This document shows positions 34,879 to 42,609 of a DNA stretch of 64,000 nucleotides, in pieces (within the stretch, counting starts at the first letter, position 1; every line of letters starts with the position of its first letter). The position numbers and the translations under genes are program-made. The notes under the pieces were generated by a model. It did no database searches. It saw only the letters and a program-made list of their open reading frames with translations, and was not told the DNA's origin. Source of the DNA: Pseudomonas bohemica (lineage in GTDB: Bacteria; Pseudomonadota; Gammaproteobacteria; Pseudomonadales; Pseudomonadaceae); contig NZ_NKHL01000121.1 in NCBI RefSeq assembly GCF_002934685.1, forward strand, positions 444,461-508,460. The letters are read 5' to 3'.

Positions 34879-36099
34879 ATGCAACGAAAAAAACTGCTCA
34901 TCATCGGCGGCGGCAACCTGTGCCTGCAGGTTCTGCAAATCCTCGTGCCGCGCAATCAATTCGAGTTTCACGTCGCCAGTCGCAACCTCGAACAGGCCAC
35001 TCGAATGTGCAACCTGCTGCGCCTGGCTGCGCTGCAACAGAACGTGCAGGCGCGGATCGATTGCTGGGAGATGGACCTCACCGAGCGGTCCATCGACAGC
35101 AACGCTCAGACCCTGTCGCGGATCAAGCCGGACATCATCCTCAACTGCGCGTCGTTGCAGTCCTGGCGCATCATCACGCAACTGCCCAAGACGACGTTCG
35201 AGGCGCTGGACGAGGCGCAACTGGGCCCCTGGCTGCCGATGCATCTGGCGCCGGCCTACGCGTTAATGCGTGCAGTCGTACAGGCGGGTCTGAAGGTGCC
35301 GGCAGGTCCGAAGACCCACTCCGGGGCCACTACGCTGGTGGTCAATGCGGCCTACCCAGATGCGGTCAACGCCGTTCTGTACAAGGTCGGCATGGCCCCG
35401 ACCGTGGGCGTCGGCAACATCGCGAATCTGGTTCCGGCGACCCGAAGCGCCATCGCGCGGTTGGCGGGGTGTGAGCCGGTGCGGGTGCAGGTCAAGCTGA
35501 TCGGCCAGCATTTCTTCAGCCATTGCGTGCCGCGTCGCGGCCTGCCGGCGCAAGCGAATTTCCACCTGTCGTACTGGATCGATGGGCGCGATTGCACGGA
35601 CTTCTACACGTGCGGCGACATTTTCGCCGGCGTGGCCCAACACTTTCGTCGGCTCGGCGGCGTGGACGGGCAATACCTGACCGCCATGTCGGCGGTTTCC
35701 GTGCTCGAGAATCTATTCGCCGAGACGGAAGTCGATGTGCACGCGCCCGGCCCGGACGGCTTGCCGGGCGGTTACCCGGTGAAGGTCGGGATGGGCCGCG
35801 TGCTGCTTGGCCTTCCTTATGGTGTGCGGCGCGACGTGGCGATCCAGCTCAACGAGGCCGGGCAGCGGCAGGACGGTATTCAGGCCATTCAGGCCGACGG
35901 CACCGTGAGATTCGGGCGGGAGCAAATGAACGTCATGGAGAAGCTGCTGGGTTTCTTCATGCCCGAAATGAAGGTTCAGGATGCCGCCGGGTTTGCCCAT
36001 GAACTGGGCCGTAAATACCAGGCATTCGCCGATCACATTCGTCATCAGGGGGACAACCATGTTACTCAGCAATCCATCTTCAACCGTCACGCCAGCTGA
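34879..36099 (+). CDS. Saccharopine dehydrogenase-like NAD(P)-binding protein
   Basis: 406 aa. The N-terminal Rossmann motif is KKLLIIGGGNLCLQVLQIL, followed by VASRNLEQATRMCNLL and IKPDIILNCASLQSW, as in the Sacchrp_dh_NADP family. These enzymes form or cleave secondary amines by reductive condensation of an amine with a keto acid, or reduce related substrates. The C-terminal half (GQHFFSHCVPRRGLP, LPGGYPVKVGMGRVLLGLPYG) is not one I recognise. It starts 36 bases after the SDR stop and its end overlaps the methyltransferase start by 41 bases. Substrate unknown. Confidence 0.75.
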   Translation: MQRKKLLIIGGGNLCLQVLQILVPRNQFEFHVASRNLEQATRMCNLLRLAALQQNVQARIDCWEMDLTERSIDSNAQTLSRIKPDIILNCASLQSWRIITQLPKTTFEALDEAQLGPWLPMHLAPAYALMRAVVQAGLKVPAGPKTHSGATTLVVNAAYPDAVNAVLYKVGMAPTVGVGNIANLVPATRSAIARLAGCEPVRVQVKLIGQHFFSHCVPRRGLPAQANFHLSYWIDGRDCTDFYTCGDIFAGVAQHFRRLGGVDGQYLTAMSAVSVLENLFAETEVDVHAPGPDGLPGGYPVKVGMGRVLLGLPYGVRRDVAIQLNEAGQRQDGIQAIQADGTVRFGREQMNVMEKLLGFFMPEMKVQDAAGFAHELGRKYQAFADHIRHQGDNHVTQQSIFNRHAS

Positions 36100-36853
36100 T
36101 CCGGCCGATGAAGATTACGCCGGGCAATACAATACTGAGTTCGTCAGCCGCTGGGACGAGCTGATTGACTGGGAAAAGCGCGCCGCCGGTGAGGGGCATT
36201 TCTTCACCGACCGGTTGCTTGAGGCTGGCGCCTGCCGAATTTTCGACGCTTCCACGGGCAGTGGTTTCCATGCCGCACAACTGCGCAAGGCCGGTTTCGA
36301 TGTCACGGCCTGTGACGGCAGCCCGACCATGGTCGAGCGGGCCAGGGCGAATTTCGAACGACTGGGGGTAGGCATCCGCCTGTTCCAGAGTGACTGGGCT
36401 GATCTGGACCGTCTGCAACTCAAACATGAGCTCAGGCCGTTCGACGCTGTGCTGTGCCTGGGCAGTTCGTTGTGTCATCTGTTCGACCGAAACCAGCGCG
36501 TCGAGGCATTACGGCGTTTCCGTCGCCTGCTCAAGCCCGGAGGGATGCTGCTGATCGATCAGCGCAATTTCCACGCGATACTCGCCGGACACTTTTCGTC
36601 AACGGGCCAGTATTACTACTGCGGCAAGACAGCCAAGGTAACCATAGGCGCGTTAAATGATTCGCTCTGCCAGTTCGTCTACACCTTCGCGGACGGCGCC
36701 CGTTACCAGTTGCGGGTATTTCCCCTGCTGCCGGTTCAACTGCGCAGCGAGCTGATGGCGGCGGGTTTTTCGGTGGCGCAAACCTTTGGCGACTTCAAGC
36801 GCATCTACGACCCGATGCGCGCCGATTTCATCATCCACCAGGCCATTGCCTGA
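36059..36853 (+). CDS. Glycine/sarcosine N-methyltransferase-like SAM methyltransferase
   Basis: 264 aa. QYNTEFVSRWDELIDWEKR, IFDASTGSGFHAAQL (SAM motif I), FDAVLCLGSSLCHLFD, LLKPGGMLLIDQRN and YYYCGKTAKV closely follow the pattern of glycine-sarcosine N-methyltransferases of betaine synthesis. Such enzymes methylate a small primary or secondary amine. A GGGGGA stands before the ATG at 36059; the longer frame to 35981 is inside the previous gene. In this operon the amine is more likely a pathway intermediate than free glycine, but that is inferred. Confidence 0.82.
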   Translation: MLLSNPSSTVTPADPADEDYAGQYNTEFVSRWDELIDWEKRAAGEGHFFTDRLLEAGACRIFDASTGSGFHAAQLRKAGFDVTACDGSPTMVERARANFERLGVGIRLFQSDWADLDRLQLKHELRPFDAVLCLGSSLCHLFDRNQRVEALRRFRRLLKPGGMLLIDQRNFHAILAGHFSSTGQYYYCGKTAKVTIGALNDSLCQFVYTFADGARYQLRVFPLLPVQLRSELMAAGFSVAQTFGDFKRIYDPMRADFIIHQAIA

Positions 36854-36874
36854 GTGCCGCATGGAGGGCATGTC

Positions 36875-37483
36875 ATGAATATCCGGCAGCAACGCGCGGT
36901 ACTGTCCCATCCGCCTTTTGCCTTCAGGCTTGATCCTACCGCGGTGGTCCAGAGGCCGCCGCCCCAGGTGGTTTGGCTCACAGGATTGTCCGCGGCAGGA
37001 AAGTCCACCATCGCTGCCAGCCTCAATCCGGTGCTCAAGGCCCGTGGGCTGAATACCTGCATTCTCGACGGCGACACTGTGCGTACCGGCCTGTGCCGCG
37101 ACTTGGGATTTTCAGCGCAGGATCGCGAAGAAAACGTGCGGCGCGTGGCGGAAGTAGCGGCGTTGATGGCGGATGCGGGGTTGACGGTGATAGTGGCAAT
37201 GATTTCCCCCGCCCATGCTGCCCGCCATCGCGCTCGTTCGATCATCGGTAACGAGCGATTCGTGGAGGTTTTTGTCGATGTCCCGCTGGCGGTGGCCGAA
37301 GCGCGGGACCCCAAGGGACTTTACAGCCGGGCGAGGCAAGGCGATCTCAAGGGCTTCACCGGCATCGATTCGGCCTATGAGACGCCTGTCTGGCCCGAGC
37401 TGCATATTCGCAGTGATCAGGTGACGGTGGCCGATGCGGTGGGCATGATCGACGACTGGCTGAGGCACTCGCGGCGCGCATAG
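36875..37483 (+). CDS. cysC: Stand-alone adenylylsulfate (APS) kinase
   Basis: 202 aa, full CysC length. The Walker A is GLSAAGKST (residues 37-45); LDGDTVRTGLCRDLGFSAQD and REENVRRVAEVAALMADAG are diagnostic, and DPKGLYSRARQGDLKGFTGI is the C-terminal block. It phosphorylates APS to PAPS. Pseudomonads commonly carry a CysNC fusion for assimilation, so a separate cysC beside a sulfotransferase suggests PAPS supply for sulfation. GGAGGG precedes the ATG at 36875. The loop ISPAHAARHRAR differs from the usual SPxRxxRD. Confidence 0.9.
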   Translation: MNIRQQRAVLSHPPFAFRLDPTAVVQRPPPQVVWLTGLSAAGKSTIAASLNPVLKARGLNTCILDGDTVRTGLCRDLGFSAQDREENVRRVAEVAALMADAGLTVIVAMISPAHAARHRARSIIGNERFVEVFVDVPLAVAEARDPKGLYSRARQGDLKGFTGIDSAYETPVWPELHIRSDQVTVADAVGMIDDWLRHSRRA

Positions 37484-37585
37484 CCTCGGAATCGTTAGGA
37501 CATTTTCGCTACGGTTATCTGAAAACAATGCGAATTGGCGTATCTCTGCCATCATTGGTTGTTAAATCAATGCTGGGGACGGGCT

Positions 37586-38221
37586 ATGTCCATCGGTCAA
37601 TTGAAAATAAACGCAATCCGCCTGATCGGCGGCATGGGTGTGCTCGATTACGTGAATACCTGCAACGGTCGCCGCCCTGGGACATCGTTGCAGGAGGTCG
37701 TCGACAAATTGTCGAGCCTTGAAGACATCGTGCACTGGTTTCTGCGTGCCGGACTGATCGAGCCTGAGGAGCATGGACACCTTTTGCAACTGGTGCATGA
37801 TGCTTCCTGGCAGACGGTGACGGCGTTCGAGCAATTGATCGCGTGTCGGGAGTCGCTCTATCAGTTGTTTTTACCTGTTGCATTGGGGCATTCGGTGGAT
37901 CAGGACAGGCTTGGCGAGTTGAACCATATGCTGGCGATCACGTCGGCTCAACGGCTGTTGGTGTCGACGCCGTTGGGGGTCATCTGGCGCTGGCGTTCCT
38001 GCAATACGCTGGAGGATATGACGAGCGGGTTCGTCGGCCGTATGGCGAGCGAGGCGGCGGCGCTGTTGACTTCGCCCGATCTGGTCCGGTTGAAGGCTTG
38101 CGCTACGCCGGATTGCGATTGGTTGTTTATTGATACGTCGAAGAATGGTCGGCGGCGGTGGTGTCAGATGAATCTGTGTGGGGCGAGGGAAAAGGCCAAG
38201 AGGGCGGTGGGGCAGGTTTGA
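37586..38221 (+). CDS. CGNR-type zinc-finger protein (ABATE domain), possible cluster regulator
   Basis: 211 aa. The N-terminal part (IRLIGGMGVLDYVNTCNGR...) is the stress-response ABATE-like domain. The C-terminal finger CATPDCDWLFIDTSKNGRRR WCQMNLCGAR matches the CGNR family in its four Cys, but the name-giving CGNR reads CGAR here. Family members are predicted DNA-binding regulators. It starts about 100 bases after cysC on the same strand, so it may be cotranscribed or have its own promoter. Confidence 0.82.
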   Translation: MSIGQLKINAIRLIGGMGVLDYVNTCNGRRPGTSLQEVVDKLSSLEDIVHWFLRAGLIEPEEHGHLLQLVHDASWQTVTAFEQLIACRESLYQLFLPVALGHSVDQDRLGELNHMLAITSAQRLLVSTPLGVIWRWRSCNTLEDMTSGFVGRMASEAAALLTSPDLVRLKACATPDCDWLFIDTSKNGRRRWCQMNLCGAREKAKRAVGQV

Positions 38222-38568
38222 GTGGGGGCACGTTATGGCCCTGTATTTTGTGGGTTTATCCGCTGTTGGCGGGGGCGCGGATTACGGTTCCGCTCTTACA
38301 GCGGGGTTACTGGGGGTTGGTCCGGCATTCCGGCGTTTCCAGGTGACTCGCCGAAGGCGAAACAGTCCGGACGTCAGGACGGGCCCTAACCACTGCCACC
38401 CGGGAATACGGATATGCCCCCATCCAAGCGCCCCATACACCCCCAATCACCCCCCAAACCGAACCTGTGCCATAAAAACCAGGGAACCTGTCCCTCACTC
38501 AAGCTTCATATCTCTTGTTCAGAGCTGTCACGGCATCGGCCGTGACAGCGAGCACAGAGAGCACTTGC
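38222..38568. other. Intergenic region with inverted repeat-family remnant and leader hairpin
   Basis: About 350 bases without a credible gene. ACGGTTCCGCTCTTACAGCG near 38284 is, in reverse, the tail of the repeat found at 44591-44619. The 3' part carries a perfect hairpin just before the DUF72 gene. Confidence 0.55.
38524..38549 (+). promoter_or_regulatory. Perfect hairpin in the leader of the DUF72-ybhPON operon
   Basis: GCTGTCACGGC and GCCGTGACAGC form an 11-bp stem around ATCG, ending 19 bases before the ATG at 38569. No T-run follows. It could be a small terminator remnant, an mRNA stabiliser or an operator. Confidence 0.5.
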
Positions 38569-39486
38569 ATGAGCGATATCCGTATCGGCATATCGGGCTG
38601 GCGCTATGTGCCGTGGCGCGGTGATTTCTACCCGGAAGGTCTAGCCCAGAAAAACGAACTCAAATTCGCCTCCAGAGCGGTGAACAGCATTGAAATCAAT
38701 GGCTCGTTCTACTCTCTGCAGTCGCCGGATCTCTACGCCCGCTGGTATGCCGACACGCCCAAGGGCTTCGTGTTCAGCGTCAAGGCGCCGCGTTACATTA
38801 CCCACGTCCGGCGGCTGAACGACATTGACGAGCCTATCGCCAACTTCTTCGCCTCTGGCATCTTCCAATTGCGTGACAAGCTCGGTCCGATCCTCTGGCA
38901 GTTCCCGCCCAGCTTCAAATTCGACCCCGAGAAATTCGAGGCTTTCCTCAAGCTGCTGCCCCATGACGGCAAATCGGCCAAGGCCTGCGCCAAAGGCTGT
39001 GCCGCGCGTATGGAAAAGCCCGGCTATCTCGACATTCCCGCCAAGGCACGTCTGCGCCACGCCGTGGAAATTCGTCATGAGAGCTTCGCCGTGCCCGAGT
39101 TCATTGCCCTGCTGCGCAAATACAAAGTCGCGTTGGTGACCGCCGACACGGCCGGCAAGTGGCCGTATCTGGAAGACCTCACCTGTGACTTCGTCTATCT
39201 GCGCCTGCACGGCGACAAAGAGCTGTACGCCAGCGGCTACACGCCAGCGGCGATCGAGCATTGGGGCGACCGGATCGACCTGTGGCGTCAGGGCGGCCAG
39301 CCCAGGGATGCACACCTGACCGGCGCCAAATCGCCGCGGGCGCGCAAGTCACGGGACGTTTACTGCTATTTCGATAATGACATCAAGGTGCGCGCGCCTT
39401 ACGACGCACGCAAGTTGCTGACGCGTTTCGGGCTGACCGATCAGCTGGAAGTAGCCCCGGGCGATCTGCAAGGAGTGACGTTTTGA
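38569..39486 (+). CDS. DUF72 domain-containing protein
   Basis: 305 aa TIM-barrel-like protein of the YecE/DUF72 family. IRIGISGWRYVPWRGDFYP, INGSFYSLQSPDLYARW and PRYITHVRRL are typical, as is YCYFDNDIKVRAPYDA at the end. No activity is firmly established for the family. First of four genes joined by overlaps of about 4 bases. The start at 38569 follows the leader hairpin; the frame upstream is non-coding. Confidence 0.92.
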   Translation: MSDIRIGISGWRYVPWRGDFYPEGLAQKNELKFASRAVNSIEINGSFYSLQSPDLYARWYADTPKGFVFSVKAPRYITHVRRLNDIDEPIANFFASGIFQLRDKLGPILWQFPPSFKFDPEKFEAFLKLLPHDGKSAKACAKGCAARMEKPGYLDIPAKARLRHAVEIRHESFAVPEFIALLRKYKVALVTADTAGKWPYLEDLTCDFVYLRLHGDKELYASGYTPAAIEHWGDRIDLWRQGGQPRDAHLTGAKSPRARKSRDVYCYFDNDIKVRAPYDARKLLTRFGLTDQLEVAPGDLQGVTF

Positions 39487-40277
39487 CCAGTGCCCTGACC
39501 CCCGAAGACGTCATCAGCCGCCGCCAGGCCGTCTCGACCGACGTCAGCCTCAACGTGCTAACCATGAACATGCACATGGGTTTCGGCTTCCTCAATCGGC
39601 GCTTCATCCTGCCCGAGCTGCGTGACGCGGTGCGCAGTGTGTCGGCGGATGTGGTGTTTTTGCAGGAGGTCCACGGGGAGCAGCAAAGCCATGCGCAGAA
39701 CGTCAAGAACTGGCCCACCACCTCGCAGTACGAATTTCTTGCCGACAGCATGTGGAAAGACTTCGCCTACGGCCGCAACGCGGTCTATCCCCACGGCCAT
39801 CACGGCAATGCGCTGCTGTCCAAATACCCGATCATTCGCCATGAAAACCTCGACATTTCCATCCTCGGCACCGAAGAACGCGGCCTGCTGCATTGCGTGC
39901 TGCAGGTGCCACGGTTCGGCGAGGTCCACGCGATCTGTGTGCACCTGGGGCTCAAGGAAGCGCATCGCCAACAGCAACTTTCCCTGATGGCCGAGCTGGT
40001 GTCGCGCTTGCCTGCGCAAGCGCCGGTGATCATCGCCGGCGACTTCAATGACTGGCGGCAAAAGGCCGATGCGGCATTGACCCCGACGGGCCTGCGCGAA
40101 GTGTTCGTCGAGTCGTTCGGTGCGCCAGCGAGAAGCTTTCCCGCGCGTTTTCCGCTGCTACGTCTGGATCGAATTTACGTGCGCAACGCCAGAATCCGCA
40201 CGCCCAAGGTGTTGTCGAACCGCCCCTGGTCGCACCTTTCCGACCATGCGCCGTTGGCGGTGGAGGTCACCCTATGA
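39483..40277 (+). CDS. Endonuclease/exonuclease/phosphatase family protein, YbhP-like
   Basis: 264 aa of the EEP fold: VLTMNMHMGFG (Asn/His at the metal site), VVFLQEVHGEQQ (metal-binding Glu), IIAGDFNDWR (Asp-x-Asn) and SDHAPLAVEV (catalytic Asp-His). The start is a TTG overlapping the DUF72 stop, with AAGGAG upstream; an ATG at codon 28 would remove the first strand of the fold. The position before a clsB gene matches E. coli ybhP. Substrate (lipid phosphate or nucleic acid) unknown. Confidence 0.88.
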   Translation: MTSALTPEDVISRRQAVSTDVSLNVLTMNMHMGFGFLNRRFILPELRDAVRSVSADVVFLQEVHGEQQSHAQNVKNWPTTSQYEFLADSMWKDFAYGRNAVYPHGHHGNALLSKYPIIRHENLDISILGTEERGLLHCVLQVPRFGEVHAICVHLGLKEAHRQQQLSLMAELVSRLPAQAPVIIAGDFNDWRQKADAALTPTGLREVFVESFGAPARSFPARFPLLRLDRIYVRNARIRTPKVLSNRPWSHLSDHAPLAVEVTL

Positions 40278-41524
40278 AGGCGTTCAGCGACCAATGTGGC
40301 ATTTGGCAGGATGGCAACTCGGTGGAGTTGCTGATCAATGGCGAAGACTTCTTCAGCAAAGTGTTCGAGAGCATTCGTGCGGCCCGGCAAGAGGTGCTGA
40401 TCGAGACGTTCATCATCTTCGAAGACCGCGTCGGTGAAGGCTTGCAGCAGGCGGTGATCGAGGCGGCGAGTCGCGGCGTGCGGGTGGTGATCACGGTCGA
40501 TGATTACGGCACCAGCGACCTGAGCACCGCGTTCGTTCAGGCGATGATCACGGCAGGCGTGCAGATTCAGCTGTTCGACCCCAGGCCGAAACTGATGGGC
40601 ATGCGCACCAATCTTTTTCGGCGGCTGCACAGGAAGATCGTGGTCATCGACGCCGAACTGGCGTTCATGGGCGGCATCAATTACAGCGTCGATCACATGT
40701 CCGACACCGGCATCACCGCCAAGCAGGACTATGCGGTGCGGGTGCGCGGCCCCATCGTCGCGGATATCTACCGCTCGACGTTGAACATGTTCGGTCCGGC
40801 CCTGCGCCAAAGCTTCACTCCGCTCAAAGTGGTGACCCGCAAAGCCGGTAGCGCGCGGATGCTGATGGCCGAGCGGGATAACCGGCGACACACCACAGAC
40901 ATCGAAGAGCAATACCTGTTGGCCATGCGTAGCGCTACCCAACGTATCACCATCGCCAATGCCTACTTTTTCCCCAGCTATCGCTTTTTACGCGAATTGC
41001 GCAACGCCGCGCGCCGTGGGGTGAAGGTTACGTTGATTCTTCAGGGGCAGCCGGACATGCCGTTCGTGCGCGTGTGTTCGCGCCTGACCTACACCTGGCT
41101 GCTGCGCGAAGGCGTGGTGATTCACGAATACAAACAGCGGGCCTTGCACGGCAAGGTCGCGCTGATCGATCAGGAGTGGTCCACCGTCGGCTCCAGCAAC
41201 CTGGACCCATTGAGTCTGGCGCTGAATCTGGAAGCCAATTTGTTCATTCGGGATCGCGCGCTCAATCAGCAGTTGCACGAGCATCTGCAGGAACTGGCGG
41301 CCACCCATAGCAAGCAGGCGAGCCTGAAGGGCCTGGCGAAAGGTCAATGGTGGCGGGCGCCGATGATCTTTTTCAGTTTCCACTTTCTGCGCCATTTTCC
41401 GGCGATTGCCGGGCTGTTTCCGGTGCATGGGCCACGCCTGAAACCGGTGCGCGCCCCGGACGTCATTCCCGAAGCCGATGTAATCAAGCGCGAGTTGTCG
41501 CCAGATCAGGAGAAGTCGCTATGA
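40274..41524 (+). CDS. clsB: Cardiolipin synthase B
   Basis: 416 aa phospholipase D-type enzyme with two HKD motifs, HRKIVVIDAELAFMGG and HGKVALIDQEWSTVGSSNLD. ClsB condenses phosphatidyl donors to cardiolipin and can use phosphatidylethanolamine in E. coli. No N-terminal transmembrane pair, as in ClsB and unlike ClsA. It overlaps both neighbours by ATGA, matching the ybhP-ybhO-ybhN order. Confidence 0.92.
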   Translation: MKAFSDQCGIWQDGNSVELLINGEDFFSKVFESIRAARQEVLIETFIIFEDRVGEGLQQAVIEAASRGVRVVITVDDYGTSDLSTAFVQAMITAGVQIQLFDPRPKLMGMRTNLFRRLHRKIVVIDAELAFMGGINYSVDHMSDTGITAKQDYAVRVRGPIVADIYRSTLNMFGPALRQSFTPLKVVTRKAGSARMLMAERDNRRHTTDIEEQYLLAMRSATQRITIANAYFFPSYRFLRELRNAARRGVKVTLILQGQPDMPFVRVCSRLTYTWLLREGVVIHEYKQRALHGKVALIDQEWSTVGSSNLDPLSLALNLEANLFIRDRALNQQLHEHLQELAATHSKQASLKGLAKGQWWRAPMIFFSFHFLRHFPAIAGLFPVHGPRLKPVRAPDVIPEADVIKRELSPDQEKSL

Positions 41525-42525
41525 GCGGGGCATCGCAAGCATCGGCGCGTCAGGACAAGGCTCCGTCATCGGGCAAACATGGCGCGTGGCTGACCTGGGC
41601 CAAGCGCGGTTTCACGCTGTTTTTCTTCATCGCGGTGCCGGTGCTGCTGTTCACCCTGATGAAAAACCTGGACTGGGACGAGGTGACACACGCGCTGGAG
41701 TCCTACAAAGTCAGCACGCTGGCCCTGGGCTTTGTGGTGGCGGTCGGCAGCTATCTGACCTACTGCGGATTCGACGTCCTGGCGCGGCGGTACACCGAGC
41801 ACAAGTTGTCGGTGATGCAGATCGTGCCGGTGACCTTTGTCTGCTATGCCTTCAACCTAAACCTGAGTTCATGGGTCGGCGGCATCGCGCTGCGCTATCG
41901 GCTGTACTCGCGGCTGGGCCTGGATGTGCCGACCATTACCCGGATTCTGAGCCTGAGCCTGATTACCAACTGGCTGGGTTACATGCTGCTGGCCGGGTTC
42001 GTGTTCGCGGGCGGTTTCATCGACCTGCCCGATGGCTGGAAGATAGGCGACACCACGTTGCAGCTGATTGGTGTCGTGTTGCTGGTGGTGTGTTTTGGCT
42101 ATTTTCTGGCATGCCGCTTTTCCCGCAAACGCACCTGGACCGTGCGCAACCAGCAACTGGTACTGCCGTCGCTCAATCAGGCGTTACGCCAGGCATTGCT
42201 TGGCGCGTTGAACTGGGGGCTGATGGCGCTGCTGATTTATGTGCTGCTGCCTGAGAAGGCTTTTTATCCGGCCGTGCTGGGGATTTTGCTGATCAGCAGC
42301 ATTGCCGGAGTGATCGCGCATATTCCGGCGGGGCTGGGCGTGCTGGAAACCGTGTTCATCACCCTCATGCAGCATCAGTTCAGCAAAGGGCAGTTGCTGG
42401 CGGCGCTGATCGGCTATCGGGTGATCTATTTCCTGATTCCGCTGCTGCTGGCGGTGGTGGTGTATCTGGTGCTGGAGAAGCGGGCGAAGGCGATGCGCAG
42501 CAAGAACGAAGCGCGCAATTTGTAG
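41521..42525 (+). CDS. YbhN family integral membrane protein (UPF0104)
   Basis: 334 aa with about eight hydrophobic segments, starting FTLFFFIAVPVLLFTLM. NLNLSSWVGGIALRYRLYSR and GVIAHIPAGLGVLETVFI are the family marks shared with the lysylphosphatidylglycerol synthase membrane domain. The coupled clsB suggests a role in phospholipid handling or transport. ATGA overlap with clsB; last gene of the operon. Confidence 0.88.
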   Translation: MSGASQASARQDKAPSSGKHGAWLTWAKRGFTLFFFIAVPVLLFTLMKNLDWDEVTHALESYKVSTLALGFVVAVGSYLTYCGFDVLARRYTEHKLSVMQIVPVTFVCYAFNLNLSSWVGGIALRYRLYSRLGLDVPTITRILSLSLITNWLGYMLLAGFVFAGGFIDLPDGWKIGDTTLQLIGVVLLVVCFGYFLACRFSRKRTWTVRNQQLVLPSLNQALRQALLGALNWGLMALLIYVLLPEKAFYPAVLGILLISSIAGVIAHIPAGLGVLETVFITLMQHQFSKGQLLAALIGYRVIYFLIPLLLAVVVYLVLEKRAKAMRSKNEARNL

Positions 42526-42533
42526 CCGTCCCG

Positions 42534-42588
42534 TGCCGGCAGTGGCGATCTCGCCTAGGTCACTGCCGGCAGGCCGGACTGCTATAGG
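42534..42588. repeat. REP-type inverted repeat after ybhN
   Basis: TGCCGGCAGTG and CACTGCCGGCA are perfect 11-base arms, followed by GGCCGGACTGCTATAG as in the REPIN at 27964. It sits between convergent genes and may stop transcription from both sides. Confidence 0.75.
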
Positions 42589-42609
42589 GCCGGTGTTGAT
42601 TCTGCGCGC

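Noticed and set aside
38178..38624. 148-codon frame between the CGNR protein and DUF72
   Set aside because: Crosses the repeat remnant and the leader hairpin and enters DUF72 out of frame; composition is erratic.
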